From Chloroflexota bacterium (lineage in GTDB: Bacteria; Chloroflexota; Ktedonobacteria; Ktedonobacterales; Ktedonobacteraceae): 6,456 nucleotides of DNA. The notes below the pieces were generated by a model that ran no database searches, was not told where the DNA came from, and was given only the letters and a program-made list of their open reading frames with translations. Shown here piece after piece: positions 1-6,389 of the stretch. The DNA lies in assembly GCA_021828635.1 (NCBI GenBank), contig JAJZEJ010000382.1, positions 1 through 6,456 of the forward strand, read 5' to 3'. The translations under genes were made by a program, and so were the position numbers. Within the stretch, counting starts at the first letter, position 1. Every line of letters begins with the position of its first letter.

Positions 1-774
1 AAAGAGATGTTGCGCGATATTGCTGTGCTGACCGGTGGTGAGGTTATCAGCGAGGAGATGGGTCGCCGTCTGGATAGTGCGACGCTGGCCGATCTCGGTT
101 CTGCCCGTTCCGTCATCTCTCGTAAGGAAGATACTACTATCGTCGAGGGTCATGGCGACCCTGCCGAGATTCAGGCCCGTATCCGTCAGATTAAGGCCCA
201 GATCGAAGAGACCACCAGCGACTACGACCGCGAGAAACTTCAGGAGCGCCTGGCCAAGCTGGCCGGTGGTGTGGCTCTGATTAAAGTCGGTGCTGGCACC
301 GAGGTCGAGCTGAAATATCGCAAGACCCGCGTTGAGGATGCGCTTTCCGCAACCCGCGCTGGTGTTGAAGAGGGTATGGTTCCCGGCGGTGGCGTGGCTC
401 TGTTGAACGCGACCGAAGCTCTAAACGACCTGGGCCTGAGTGGTGATGCCGCGACTGGCGTGACCATCCTGCGCCGCGCGTTGGAAGAGCCACTACGCCA
501 GTTGGCCGTCAACGGCGGTAAAGATGGCTCGGTAGTTGTCGATGGCGTGCGCCGCGCTCAGAAAGAGAAGGGCGACAGCCGTATCGGTTACAACGTCCTC
601 TCCGATAGCTACGAAGACATGTTCGATGCTGGTATTGCCGATCCGGCAAAAGTGACACGCTCCGCCTTGCAGAATGCCGCCAGTATCGCCGCGATGATCC
701 TCACAACCGAGGCGCTCATCACCGATATTCCAGAGAAAGAGAAGCCAGCCGCTCCGGCCATGCCAGAGTACTAG
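1..774 (+). CDS. groEL: Chaperonin GroEL (Hsp60), C-terminal part, truncated by window edge
   Basis: This is the 60-kDa chaperonin subunit, which forms double seven-membered rings in the cytoplasm and folds proteins in an ATP-driven cycle with GroES. The reading frame is open from base 1, so the true start lies outside the window; the first in-frame ATG at 7 is internal. That ATG matches about residue 288 of E. coli GroEL ([11 protein letters not shown] against MLQDIATLTGG), and the alignment from memory runs without gaps through the RVEDAL motif. This places the catalytic aspartate (E. coli D398) at the GAT of 337-339. Other landmarks are the [18 protein letters not shown] block, the nucleotide-binding PGGGVAL segment, and the conserved [15 protein letters not shown] block followed by [10 protein letters not shown]. 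The tail is [13 protein letters not shown], without the GGM repeats of proteobacterial GroEL. It ends with TAG. No groES is visible; it would lie upstream if present. The family call is secure; whether this is one of several groEL copies cannot be told. Confidence 0.98.
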   Translation, partial: KEMLRDIAVLTGGEVISEEMGRRLDSATLADLGSARSVISRKEDTTIVEGHGDPAEIQARIRQIKAQIEETTSDYDREKLQERLAKLAGGVALIKVGAGTEVELKYRKTRVEDALSATRAGVEEGMVPGGGVALLNATEALNDLGLSGDAATGVTILRRALEEPLRQLAVNGGKDGSVVVDGVRRAQKEKGDSRIGYNVLSDSYEDMFDAGIADPAKVTRSALQNAASIAAMILTTEALITDIPEKEKPAAPAMPEY

Positions 775-796
775 TCCTCTCGCTCTCTCAATACAC

Positions 797-834
797 AGAA
801 GCATCCCTGAACATGCAGGGATGCTTCTATTTTT
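797..834 (+). terminator. Rho-independent terminator of groEL
   Basis: A perfect 13-bp stem, AGAAGCATCCCTG (797-809) pairing with CAGGGATGCTTCT (816-828), closes a 6-base loop and is followed by ATTTTT (829-834). It lies 22 bases after the groEL stop. The tract after the stem is T-rich only on the plus strand, so it serves groEL. The convergent padR gene ends just beyond it, and the hairpin could at most weakly stop padR transcripts. Confidence 0.93.
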
Positions 835-849
835 AACGGCTCAGGTTTT

Positions 850-1470
850 TCATCTATCATCTGCATGTTCTACCATCTCAAGTGTTTCATAGAGCCACTT
901 GATATACACCTCTTCCATTACGATAGCGAAACGGGTAATCTGAGCTAGAAAAGGATCATCGCTCTTTTCCGCTTCCTCGGTATAGGGCATGTAAGGCGAT
1001 TTGCCGCGTTTCGTATGCTCACCTTGTTGCACACGCGGAGGAAGAGCTTGCAGACCCGCACGATAGTTTAGAAGGCGCATCTCATGCTCTACCAGTCCCT
1101 TACGCAGGTTCTCGGCAAGTGCTTCTGGCGGAGCGAAACTGCCAAACATGATCTTGAGCAGTAATTCATCACGTATCTGGTGAACATCCGCCGGTTGTTT
1201 TTGCCACTCGATCAGTGCCACCTGTCCCGTCGAGGTAATCGAATAGACCTTGCGATCAGGCTTCGATTCTTGCTCCTCGCGCTGCATTTCGACCCAACTC
1301 AATTCTTTCATGCGCTTCAGCTCGTTGTAAATCTGGCTATGTGCCGCACCCCACATAGGAGAAAGCATGTGATCAAAAAGATGCTTGATATCGTAACCGG
1401 ACATCGGCCCCATGAAAGCTAATAGTCCTAGCACGCCATATGTAATTGGATATGCTTCTGGTTGCTCCAT
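850..1470 (-). CDS. PadR-family transcriptional regulator with Vir_AlphaC-type C-terminal domain
   Basis: This is a predicted cytoplasmic DNA-binding regulator of 206 residues. Residues about 9-90 form a PadR winged helix: YGVLGLLAFMGPMSGYDIK opens the domain, SQIYNELKRM is the expected recognition helix, and PDRKVYSITSTGQVAL is the beta wing. Residues about 97-200 (RDELLLKIMFGSF, then helices rich in Leu, Glu and Arg, ending KWLYETLEMV) resemble the helical dimerisation region, Vir_AlphaC, of the longer PadR subfamily. The ATG at 1470 is chosen because GGTGAGGGG lies just upstream of it. An in-frame TTG at 1485 and GTG at 1482 would overlap that ribosome site and add only five or four residues. 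The gene is divergent from the SRPBCC gene and shares a 202-base control region with it. PadR proteins usually repress neighbouring genes and respond to small ligands or stress. Repression of the SRPBCC gene, of itself, or of the EamA transporter is inference, and the ligand is unknown. Confidence 0.92.
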   Translation of the reverse strand: MEQPEAYPITYGVLGLLAFMGPMSGYDIKHLFDHMLSPMWGAAHSQIYNELKRMKELSWVEMQREEQESKPDRKVYSITSTGQVALIEWQKQPADVHQIRDELLLKIMFGSFAPPEALAENLRKGLVEHEMRLLNYRAGLQALPPRVQQGEHTKRGKSPYMPYTEEAEKSDDPFLAQITRFAIVMEEVYIKWLYETLEMVEHADDR

Positions 1471-1584
1471 ATATCCCCTCACCAAATTTGTCAGATTATT
1501 GAATCATGGCACCCACAAGGGGTGTCACTACATGTATATTCGTCCTCGCCACTCTGTGACTATGCTATCACGTCATATAACCTC

Positions 1585-1613
1585 TTGACAATTAGATGCT
1601 TTCAAGTTATATT
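1585..1613 (+). promoter_or_regulatory. Sigma-70/SigA-type promoter of the SRPBCC gene
   Basis: A perfect -35 box TTGACA (1585-1590), a 17-base spacer and the -10 box TATATT (1608-1613, five of six consensus bases) point to the SRPBCC gene. Transcription would begin near 1620, leaving a leader of about 50 bases before the ATG at 1673. This is the best promoter match in the window. Such a strong core promoter with a dyad over the -10 box fits a gene that is held off by a repressor. Confidence 0.85.
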
Positions 1614-1620
1614 ACTTGAA
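1601..1620. promoter_or_regulatory. Perfect palindrome over the -10 box, probable repressor operator
   Basis: TTCAAGT (1601-1607) and ACTTGAA (1614-1620) are perfect inverted 7-mers separated by six bases, and those six bases are exactly the -10 hexamer TATATT. A further direct TTGAA half site lies at 1631-1635 after the small palindrome TCATATGA (1622-1629). A bound dimer would block RNA polymerase directly. On the minus strand a weak promoter (TTTTCA at 1632-1637, 17 bases, TAATAT at 1609-1614) overlaps the same dyad and could drive padR, giving shared control. The divergent PadR protein is the natural candidate to bind here, but the site does not follow the ATGT-N8-ACAT pattern described for PadR of the phenolic acid response. 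Confidence 0.65.
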
Positions 1621-1658
1621 GTCATATGATTTGAAAAATACTATCAAGACGCTTATCT

Positions 1659-1665
1659 AGGAGGA
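1659..1665 (+). promoter_or_regulatory. Strong ribosome binding site of the SRPBCC gene
   Basis: AGGAGGA lies seven bases before the ATG at 1673. It is a near-perfect Shine-Dalgarno sequence and fixes the start codon of the gene. Confidence 0.9.
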
Positions 1666-1672
1666 AGCAGCC

Positions 1673-2122
1673 ATGAGTCGAATATGTATCTCGGCAGAGG
1701 CGATTATCGCCGCGCAACCAGAGGCAATCTATGAAATCTTCGTCGATTATCATGCCAAACATGGCCGTATCCTACCTGCGGAATTTCGAGACCTGGAAGT
1801 TGAAGCGGGAGGACATGGTGCGGGAACGATTATCCATCTCCGTTCGCGTGTCGCTGGTGTCGAGCGTTCATATCGCATGATAGTCAGCGAGCCTGAACCG
1901 GGGCGTGTGTTGGTAGAACGTGATACTCTATCTACGCTCGTTACCACATTTACTGTGACACCGATACAAGATAGTCAGCAGGCGCATGTGCAGATCATGA
2001 CCGAACTGGATATCAGCCCTGGTTTGTCTGGTTTGCTGGAACGCGCTCTGCTACCTTCTATCATGCAACGTGTCTACAAGAAAGAACTGCGCCTGCTTGC
2101 ACACATGCTGATTACATGTTAA
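1673..2122 (+). CDS. SRPBCC-fold (polyketide cyclase/dehydrase-like) small protein
   Basis: This is a 149-residue predicted cytoplasmic protein with the features of the SRPBCC (START/Bet v 1-like) fold. The opening strand and helix are ICISAEAIIAAQPEAIYEIFVDY, the typical pattern of alternating strand followed by 'xxAxxExIYxxFxD'. A run of strands follows around residues 40-110 (LEVEAGGHGAGTIIHLRS, YRMIVSEPEPGRVLVERD, TTFTVTPI, AHVQIMTELDIS). A long C-terminal helix at residues 116-146 would close the hydrophobic pocket. The length fits the polyketide_cyc2 group. Members bind hydrophobic ligands or act as cyclases and hydrolases, but no catalytic motif is recognisable, so no reaction or ligand can be given. 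Start choice is firm because of the AGGAGGA site. The gene is divergent from padR behind a strong promoter with an operator-like dyad, so it is probably inducible. Its 3' end overlaps the convergent transporter gene by 11 bases, with no terminator visible. Confidence 0.85.
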   Translation: MSRICISAEAIIAAQPEAIYEIFVDYHAKHGRILPAEFRDLEVEAGGHGAGTIIHLRSRVAGVERSYRMIVSEPEPGRVLVERDTLSTLVTTFTVTPIQDSQQAHVQIMTELDISPGLSGLLERALLPSIMQRVYKKELRLLAHMLITC

Positions 2123-3071
2123 TCAGAACAATGCCAAGAAAAATGCAGGCAAGGCCGCACCACTGGTTCCAGCGCAGGCGGTCATGCAGGAAGAGCCAGG
2201 CCAATAGGACGGTGATGGCGCTGAAAAATGAAGCAAAGACGCTGACAACGGCGACCTGACCCGTCGCAAGGCCAAGTGTGCCGGAGACGTAGCCCAGCGT
2301 GTCGAAAGCTCCCGCACAGAGCAGCAGCAGCCAGGCACTACCGCGCGGCAGGCTGAGACGCTGACGTAGCGGACGCGCCAGCCAGGGTAGCACTGCGATG
2401 GTGAGCAGGCGAATGAGCCAAACGGGTGCGATGCCGCCGATAAAAGGTGTGACATGAAAGCCAAGCAGCCAGAAGAGGATGCCATAGCCGATGGAAGCAA
2501 CCATTGCTAGCAGTGCGCCCGGTGGCAAACGCTGCTCAATGCGGTGCCAGAGGTTGTAGGTCGTGAGCTGTTGCTGCTGTGTCTGATAGGGTAGCGGTCG
2601 TTTCTTCAATAGATCGAGCGAGGTTGCAGCCAGCGCCACACCGATCATGGCGGCGGCGATACCTAGCGTGTGCAATAAACTCAGTGTTTCACCGCTTAGC
2701 ACAGAGAGAACAACGGTTACAACGGCATAGCTGGAGACGATGGGCGAGATGATTGCCAGAGTGCCAATCTCGAAGGCACGATAAAACAAGAACGAGCAAC
2801 CAATATTGATGAGTGCGGCTACGATTGTCCAGAGCCAGGGTAGCAAATATGCTGGCTGCAAGAAATGCTCGAACTGGCCTGTGACACCAAGATAGATGCT
2901 GAGAGCGAGCAGACCGATAAATTGTGAGAAGAAGATTGTACGATAGGTGCCGACTCGCCGCGTGGAGTAGCCCGCGAAGAAATCCCCAATGCCCCAACCC
3001 AAAGCGGCGGCGAGACCAAAAAAAATGCCCATTGCAGTGTCCAATTCTGTGAATGAGTGGGGTTGCTCCAT
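2112..3071 (-). CDS. EamA/DMT-superfamily membrane transporter
   Basis: This is a predicted inner-membrane permease of 319 residues from the drug/metabolite transporter superfamily, whose members export or import small metabolites, amino acids or drugs. Ten hydrophobic segments can be placed at about residues 14-34, 45-63, 76-98, 107-126, 133-150, 186-206, 216-232, 246-270, 275-297 and 302-319. They form two five-helix EamA repeats joined by a polar linker (151-185) containing QTQQQQ. The opening MGIFFGLAAALGWGIGDFFAG and the closing LFLHDRLRWNQWCGLACIFLGIVLIN are typical of the family. Substrate cannot be predicted. The start is uncertain: ATG at 3071 lacks a clear ribosome site, and ATG at 3032 (306 residues) begins right at helix 1 but also has only a weak site (TTGGAC). 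The stop codon lies inside the end of the SRPBCC gene on the other strand. The upstream gap of 187 bases suggests its own promoter; TACAAT (minus strand of 3095-3100) is a possible -10 but has no good -35. Confidence 0.92.
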   Translation of the reverse strand: MEQPHSFTELDTAMGIFFGLAAALGWGIGDFFAGYSTRRVGTYRTIFFSQFIGLLALSIYLGVTGQFEHFLQPAYLLPWLWTIVAALINIGCSFLFYRAFEIGTLAIISPIVSSYAVVTVVLSVLSGETLSLLHTLGIAAAMIGVALAATSLDLLKKRPLPYQTQQQQLTTYNLWHRIEQRLPPGALLAMVASIGYGILFWLLGFHVTPFIGGIAPVWLIRLLTIAVLPWLARPLRQRLSLPRGSAWLLLLCAGAFDTLGYVSGTLGLATGQVAVVSVFASFFSAITVLLAWLFLHDRLRWNQWCGLACIFLGIVLINM

Positions 3072-3145
3072 ATCGAGAGGTACCCGTTCATGTTATTGTA
3101 TACGTATCCTTAATAATACCCCATCTTTGATAGCAATTCCTATAG

Positions 3146-3178
3146 CAAAAATAAACATGACCTTCATAAAAGAAGGCC
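3146..3178 (-). terminator. Weak intrinsic terminator after the phosphoesterase-NTPase gene
   Basis: Read on the minus strand, GGCCTTC (3178-3172) pairs with GAAGGTC (3165-3159) in seven pairs including one G-T wobble. The loop is TTTTAT and the stem is followed by ATGTTTATTTTTG, which is T-rich but interrupted. It lies about 80 bases past the stop at 3259 and before the transporter gene in the same direction. If it works, it separates the two transcripts. Confidence 0.4.
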
Positions 3179-3258
3179 ACATTTATACTATAGTGTATCG
3201 CTATTTGATGAAGACTATGTGCGGCGTGTGCTATGGGAGATGGCATGCAAGATGGCGA

Positions 3259-6228
3259 TCAGGATAGAGGAATTTTAAGTAAATGAGCAAGGCGCGTGAA
3301 ATGCAGCTTGCCATCAGGCGATAGCCATACTTTTATACCGTCTTCACGCTGTGTATAGGCCAGGGCAATACCTTTTTGCAACAGTCTAAACGCAGGTTCA
3401 GGTGCTAAGTCTTTTATACCGGCGCTTTTCGCCTGCTCATATCCGCGTTGTAAAATCTTTTTTGTTCTTGAATCGGCAGTGATTGGTTTTGCCAGGCAGA
3501 CGGCAGCGGCGCAGGCTTCGATAAAGGCCGTGTTGTTGTACTTGTTGAATAATTTCACAAACACGGTAGCTAATCCTGCTAACGACATGGTTGCGCGTTC
3601 ATTATCTGGCATTGTGTCACCTATCTCATCAGCCATTGATAGGCCAGCCAGCCAGGCATCAAGGTTAATATTACCAGCCATGCCCTCAGCAGTAGCCCAT
3701 TCATAATAATAGCCTCTATCTGAGAGGAACCGGTTATAGGTTTTATCTACGCCTACTTTTTGAGAAATGTCACGAAGCATGAGGATTGCCTGCTCATATT
3801 GCCGGTCTTTCCTGTAGAGTTTTGACAATTCGTCAATAAAATGTGGATTGCCTGGCTCAATCTTAATCAACTCTTCGGCCAGACGAATCGCCAGTTCTTT
3901 CTTGCTCTCATCCAGTTCTTTCTCACCTTCATTGTAAAAATGTCCGGCAATAAAATTCCACTGTTTAATGTTGGGAACGCTTTTGTTGTAAGAGGCAGTT
4001 CTTTTATCGTTATACTCCTCAACTGCCGCACACACGACACGCATGTAGATATCGGCCAGCTTGTAACCAAAGCGTTCTTCCAGCAATGAGAGAGACACCT
4101 TTGCGATCTCGCGGTGACGGGTATACAGATACTGGCCCTTATTTGAGATAGACGCTTCTTCTCCCAACGGCTTGGTGACATATTTCGCTAGTTCATTGCT
4201 GCTACAACCAAGCACCCGTGCCAGTACTGCTTCTGGTAGTTCCAGGTCGTCGCGGATATGTATTGCCGCAATATAGGCAAAAGCGTCGAGCAGGGTGTAA
4301 GCATTGCTATCAGATATGGGATGTTTGTCCAGGCGCGACAGGATTGAGGAAACATGTTCGTACAGTCCTTTCGGTCCAAATCTGACCTGAAGGAGAGCGC
4401 CTAGAAAGGAGCCATACTTTGCAGGAATATCTCTGGCTTTTTCTATTAGTTGCTGGACTGCATCAGTACGCGATAAATTAACCAGATTGCGTAGCCCCTC
4501 CTTGCCGTATTTTTCCCAGGCATCGAAGATACGTTCCGCGTCTGAACGTTCTAACCCTTTTAACAAAACTTCCTGGTAGTCACTACTATTCTTCCAGGAA
4601 TGGTATTCTTTTGCGTTGATTGCCAGCCAATCGGTATCGCGGCAACACAGCAAAAAATGAACGTTATTGCGTTGATGATTATATTGAATTTTGACGAAGC
4701 TGTATATATCGTGTGCAACGTTATCGGTATCATCTAGCACAACCAGCCACGTTCCACCCATCTGCGCAATGCTTCTCGCCAGATTATCTGACCATCCTTG
4801 TTTTTCGTCTTCGCGCCAGAGAACATGCCAGTCACTATAGTGCTGCACGAAACGACAGACAGCCTGCATCAATGCAGTTGTTTTGCCCTCACCTCCCGCG
4901 CTAAGCAGAACGGTGACACTGAGACTATTGTCTTGATGTATTTGTTGCAACCGTTGCCATAGCGTATCCACGATAGTTCGCGCAGGAATATTGGGTATAT
5001 CTGTGCCATTATATGCTGAAAGAATTACCGGCCAACTGGGGAAACTGCCATCGTAATAATTAATAATCTGTTTTGCATCGACAGTTTGTTTGTTCGTAGC
5101 CGCGAGAAACTGCTTGCTGATATGCAACCAACCGGGTGGGGTATCTAATGTATCTTCTTCTGCAAGATCATCATCACCATCTGCCAGTTCCTCAGCACTG
5201 CGCGGTATGCGGAGAAACCAGCGTGAACGATTAGCAACCTGATTAGGCGGCGGAAAGGCATTTGTATTCGTTACCCATTGCACGAAGTCAGGAGACCACT
5301 GTCGAGGATCTACTTCGATACGCTTGCGTTGATAGTCGAGTTCGCACCACAAGAGCTGATTAACCCATCTCACATCGTCACGCGCCTGAAAAGCGGCACC
5401 GCTCTGAATAGTGAGAAATGGATGCCCACCCCCTTCATCTTGCCTGCCACTTGTGCGGTGAAGATGACCATGTAAGTAGATAACCTTGTATTGGCCGAAG
5501 AGAGAGCGAATGTAACTGATATCCTCGTCTCTGAACCAATCGATTGGGTGATGTCCCAAGACAATATAGGTATCACACTTTGCTCTCGCCAGCTCTTCTA
5601 AACCCAGCCTGACTAAGTATTTTCCTGGTGTCATCTGATGTTGATCGGATTTACCATAGGATAACCAGGCGGTATTAAGACCCAGAACGCCGATGGTATG
5701 ATGAGGATTCAGTGTTTTATCAAAAACAGCAGTGTAATAGCCTTTAGATAATTCCAGCCATTTTTCACTGATAGCTGTAGAGCCATGCATTGCCGCATTG
5801 TTATATGCTCTAAAACGTGGATAGAGATACTGTTTCCTTTGTTTTTCTCCTTCCTTCGATACATCAAAGAGTGTTGGATGTTCTTGGAGCAATTCATAGA
5901 ACTTCACGGCTTGCAGCTGATCTCTAGTGACATCGTGATTACCAGGAATCAAGAAAATGCGTTGTTTATAGTCTTCGTTTAGTGTCGTCCATAAAATAGC
6001 CTGGAGCGGCCTAAGAAAAGTTTCCATAAACTTTTTATATTCTGGTGCTTTACCTTCATTTGCGATATCACCTGTGAGAAAAATGAGATCCGGTACAAAG
6101 CCTTTTTTAATAACCGCTTCAATATGTTTTAAGATATCTCCATAGGTCATACTCTGACCAAACTGGTCTTTGCCGGTGTGGAAATCGGAGAGATGAAGCC
6201 AGCGCAAAGTATTTCGGTCTTTCTGCAT
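3259..6228 (-). CDS. Metallophosphoesterase-STAND-like NTPase fusion with helical-repeat C-terminus; candidate defence protein
   Basis: This is a 989-residue multidomain, probably cytoplasmic protein. Residues about 8-300 are a calcineurin-like metallophosphoesterase of the CpdA/Icc type with all metal-binding motifs intact: LSDFHTG (D15, H17), TGD (D54), PGNHD (N97, H98), GHHP (H226) and HGHLH (H255, H257). It should hydrolyse a phosphodiester or phosphomonoester; nucleic acid or cyclic nucleotide are possible substrates. An acidic linker (about 346-361) follows. The segment YYDGSFPSWPVI at 391-402 then leads into a P-loop NTPase: Walker A SAGGEGKTT (443-451), Walker B WLVVLDD (494-500) and a LLCCRDTD sensor-like strand (526-533). 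A winged-helix-like part with RHREIAK spans about 640-720, and TPR-like helices about 755-935 could sense a trigger. This effector, switch and sensor order is known from bacterial STAND conflict proteins; a defence role is inference. The ATG at 6228 has GAGGG five bases upstream. The gene appears monocistronic. I do not recognise a named system. Confidence 0.88.
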   Translation of the reverse strand: MQKDRNTLRWLHLSDFHTGKDQFGQSMTYGDILKHIEAVIKKGFVPDLIFLTGDIANEGKAPEYKKFMETFLRPLQAILWTTLNEDYKQRIFLIPGNHDVTRDQLQAVKFYELLQEHPTLFDVSKEGEKQRKQYLYPRFRAYNNAAMHGSTAISEKWLELSKGYYTAVFDKTLNPHHTIGVLGLNTAWLSYGKSDQHQMTPGKYLVRLGLEELARAKCDTYIVLGHHPIDWFRDEDISYIRSLFGQYKVIYLHGHLHRTSGRQDEGGGHPFLTIQSGAAFQARDDVRWVNQLLWCELDYQRKRIEVDPRQWSPDFVQWVTNTNAFPPPNQVANRSRWFLRIPRSAEELADGDDDLAEEDTLDTPPGWLHISKQFLAATNKQTVDAKQIINYYDGSFPSWPVILSAYNGTDIPNIPARTIVDTLWQRLQQIHQDNSLSVTVLLSAGGEGKTTALMQAVCRFVQHYSDWHVLWREDEKQGWSDNLARSIAQMGGTWLVVLDDTDNVAHDIYSFVKIQYNHQRNNVHFLLCCRDTDWLAINAKEYHSWKNSSDYQEVLLKGLERSDAERIFDAWEKYGKEGLRNLVNLSRTDAVQQLIEKARDIPAKYGSFLGALLQVRFGPKGLYEHVSSILSRLDKHPISDSNAYTLLDAFAYIAAIHIRDDLELPEAVLARVLGCSSNELAKYVTKPLGEEASISNKGQYLYTRHREIAKVSLSLLEERFGYKLADIYMRVVCAAVEEYNDKRTASYNKSVPNIKQWNFIAGHFYNEGEKELDESKKELAIRLAEELIKIEPGNPHFIDELSKLYRKDRQYEQAILMLRDISQKVGVDKTYNRFLSDRGYYYEWATAEGMAGNINLDAWLAGLSMADEIGDTMPDNERATMSLAGLATVFVKLFNKYNNTAFIEACAAAVCLAKPITADSRTKKILQRGYEQAKSAGIKDLAPEPAFRLLQKGIALAYTQREDGIKVWLSPDGKLHFTRLAHLLKIPLS

Positions 6229-6284
6229 CGTACCCTCACTGCAATCTTTGCAAATAATCTGTGTATCGAAGGAAGTTGTTGAGC

Positions 6285-6313
6285 ATTATATCATGCTTTT
6301 AAGTGACATCCAA
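6285..6313 (-). promoter_or_regulatory. Extended -10 promoter of the phosphoesterase-NTPase gene
   Basis: On the minus strand, TTGGAT (6313-6308), a 17-base spacer and a perfect TATAAT (6290-6285) precede the gene. The -10 box is preceded by TGA, giving an extended -10 (TGATATAAT) that can compensate for the poor second half of the -35 box. The leader would be about 50 bases. An inverted repeat AGCAT-N6-ATGCT (6282-6297) overlaps the -10 box and could be an operator, though five-base arms may be chance. Confidence 0.65.
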
Positions 6314-6346
6314 TTGTATATGAGATAGTCTCTAGTTTCTTATGGA

Positions 6347-6389
6347 TCATCTTCCTCTTTACAAAAATTTTAGTTAAAGTGGAAGATGA
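6347..6389. repeat. Imperfect 15-base inverted repeat upstream of the phosphoesterase-NTPase promoter
   Basis: TCATCTTCC (6347-6355) and GGAAGATGA (6381-6389) are perfect inverted 9-mers. After one T/T mismatch the pairing continues with CTTTA (6357-6361) and TAAAG (6375-6379), giving 14 of 15 matched positions around a 13-base AT-rich loop. No T-tract follows on either strand, so it does not look like an intrinsic terminator. It may be a regulator site or a remnant of a small mobile element. Confidence 0.6.

Noticed and set aside
240..804. Minus-strand open frames opposite groEL
   Set aside because: Their composition mirrors the codon pattern of groEL, and they show no family features or ribosome sites.
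1508..1526. Hairpin GGCACCC-N5-GGGTGTC between padR and the SRPBCC gene
   Set aside because: Seven pairs with one G-T wobble, but no T-tract follows and it sits in the padR leader region; too weak to call a terminator or a riboswitch.
1529..1560. Minus-strand promoter for padR (GTCACA, 16 bases, TATACA)
   Set aside because: Both boxes match only four of six bases and the key last base of the -10 box is wrong; it was not listed as a feature.
2989..3267. Plus-strand open frame of 92 codons across the gap between the transporter and phosphoesterase genes
   Set aside because: It begins inside the transporter gene on the other strand, has no ribosome site and no recognisable protein pattern (MPQPKAAARPKK and on); it looks like a chance frame.
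3259..6228. Reading the N-terminal domain as the SbcD/Mre11 nuclease of DNA repair
   Set aside because: The motifs (LSDFHTG, TGD, PGNHD, GHHP, HGHLH) are shared across the superfamily, there is no SbcC-like partner gene, and the rest of the protein is a STAND-like NTPase rather than an Mre11 capping domain.
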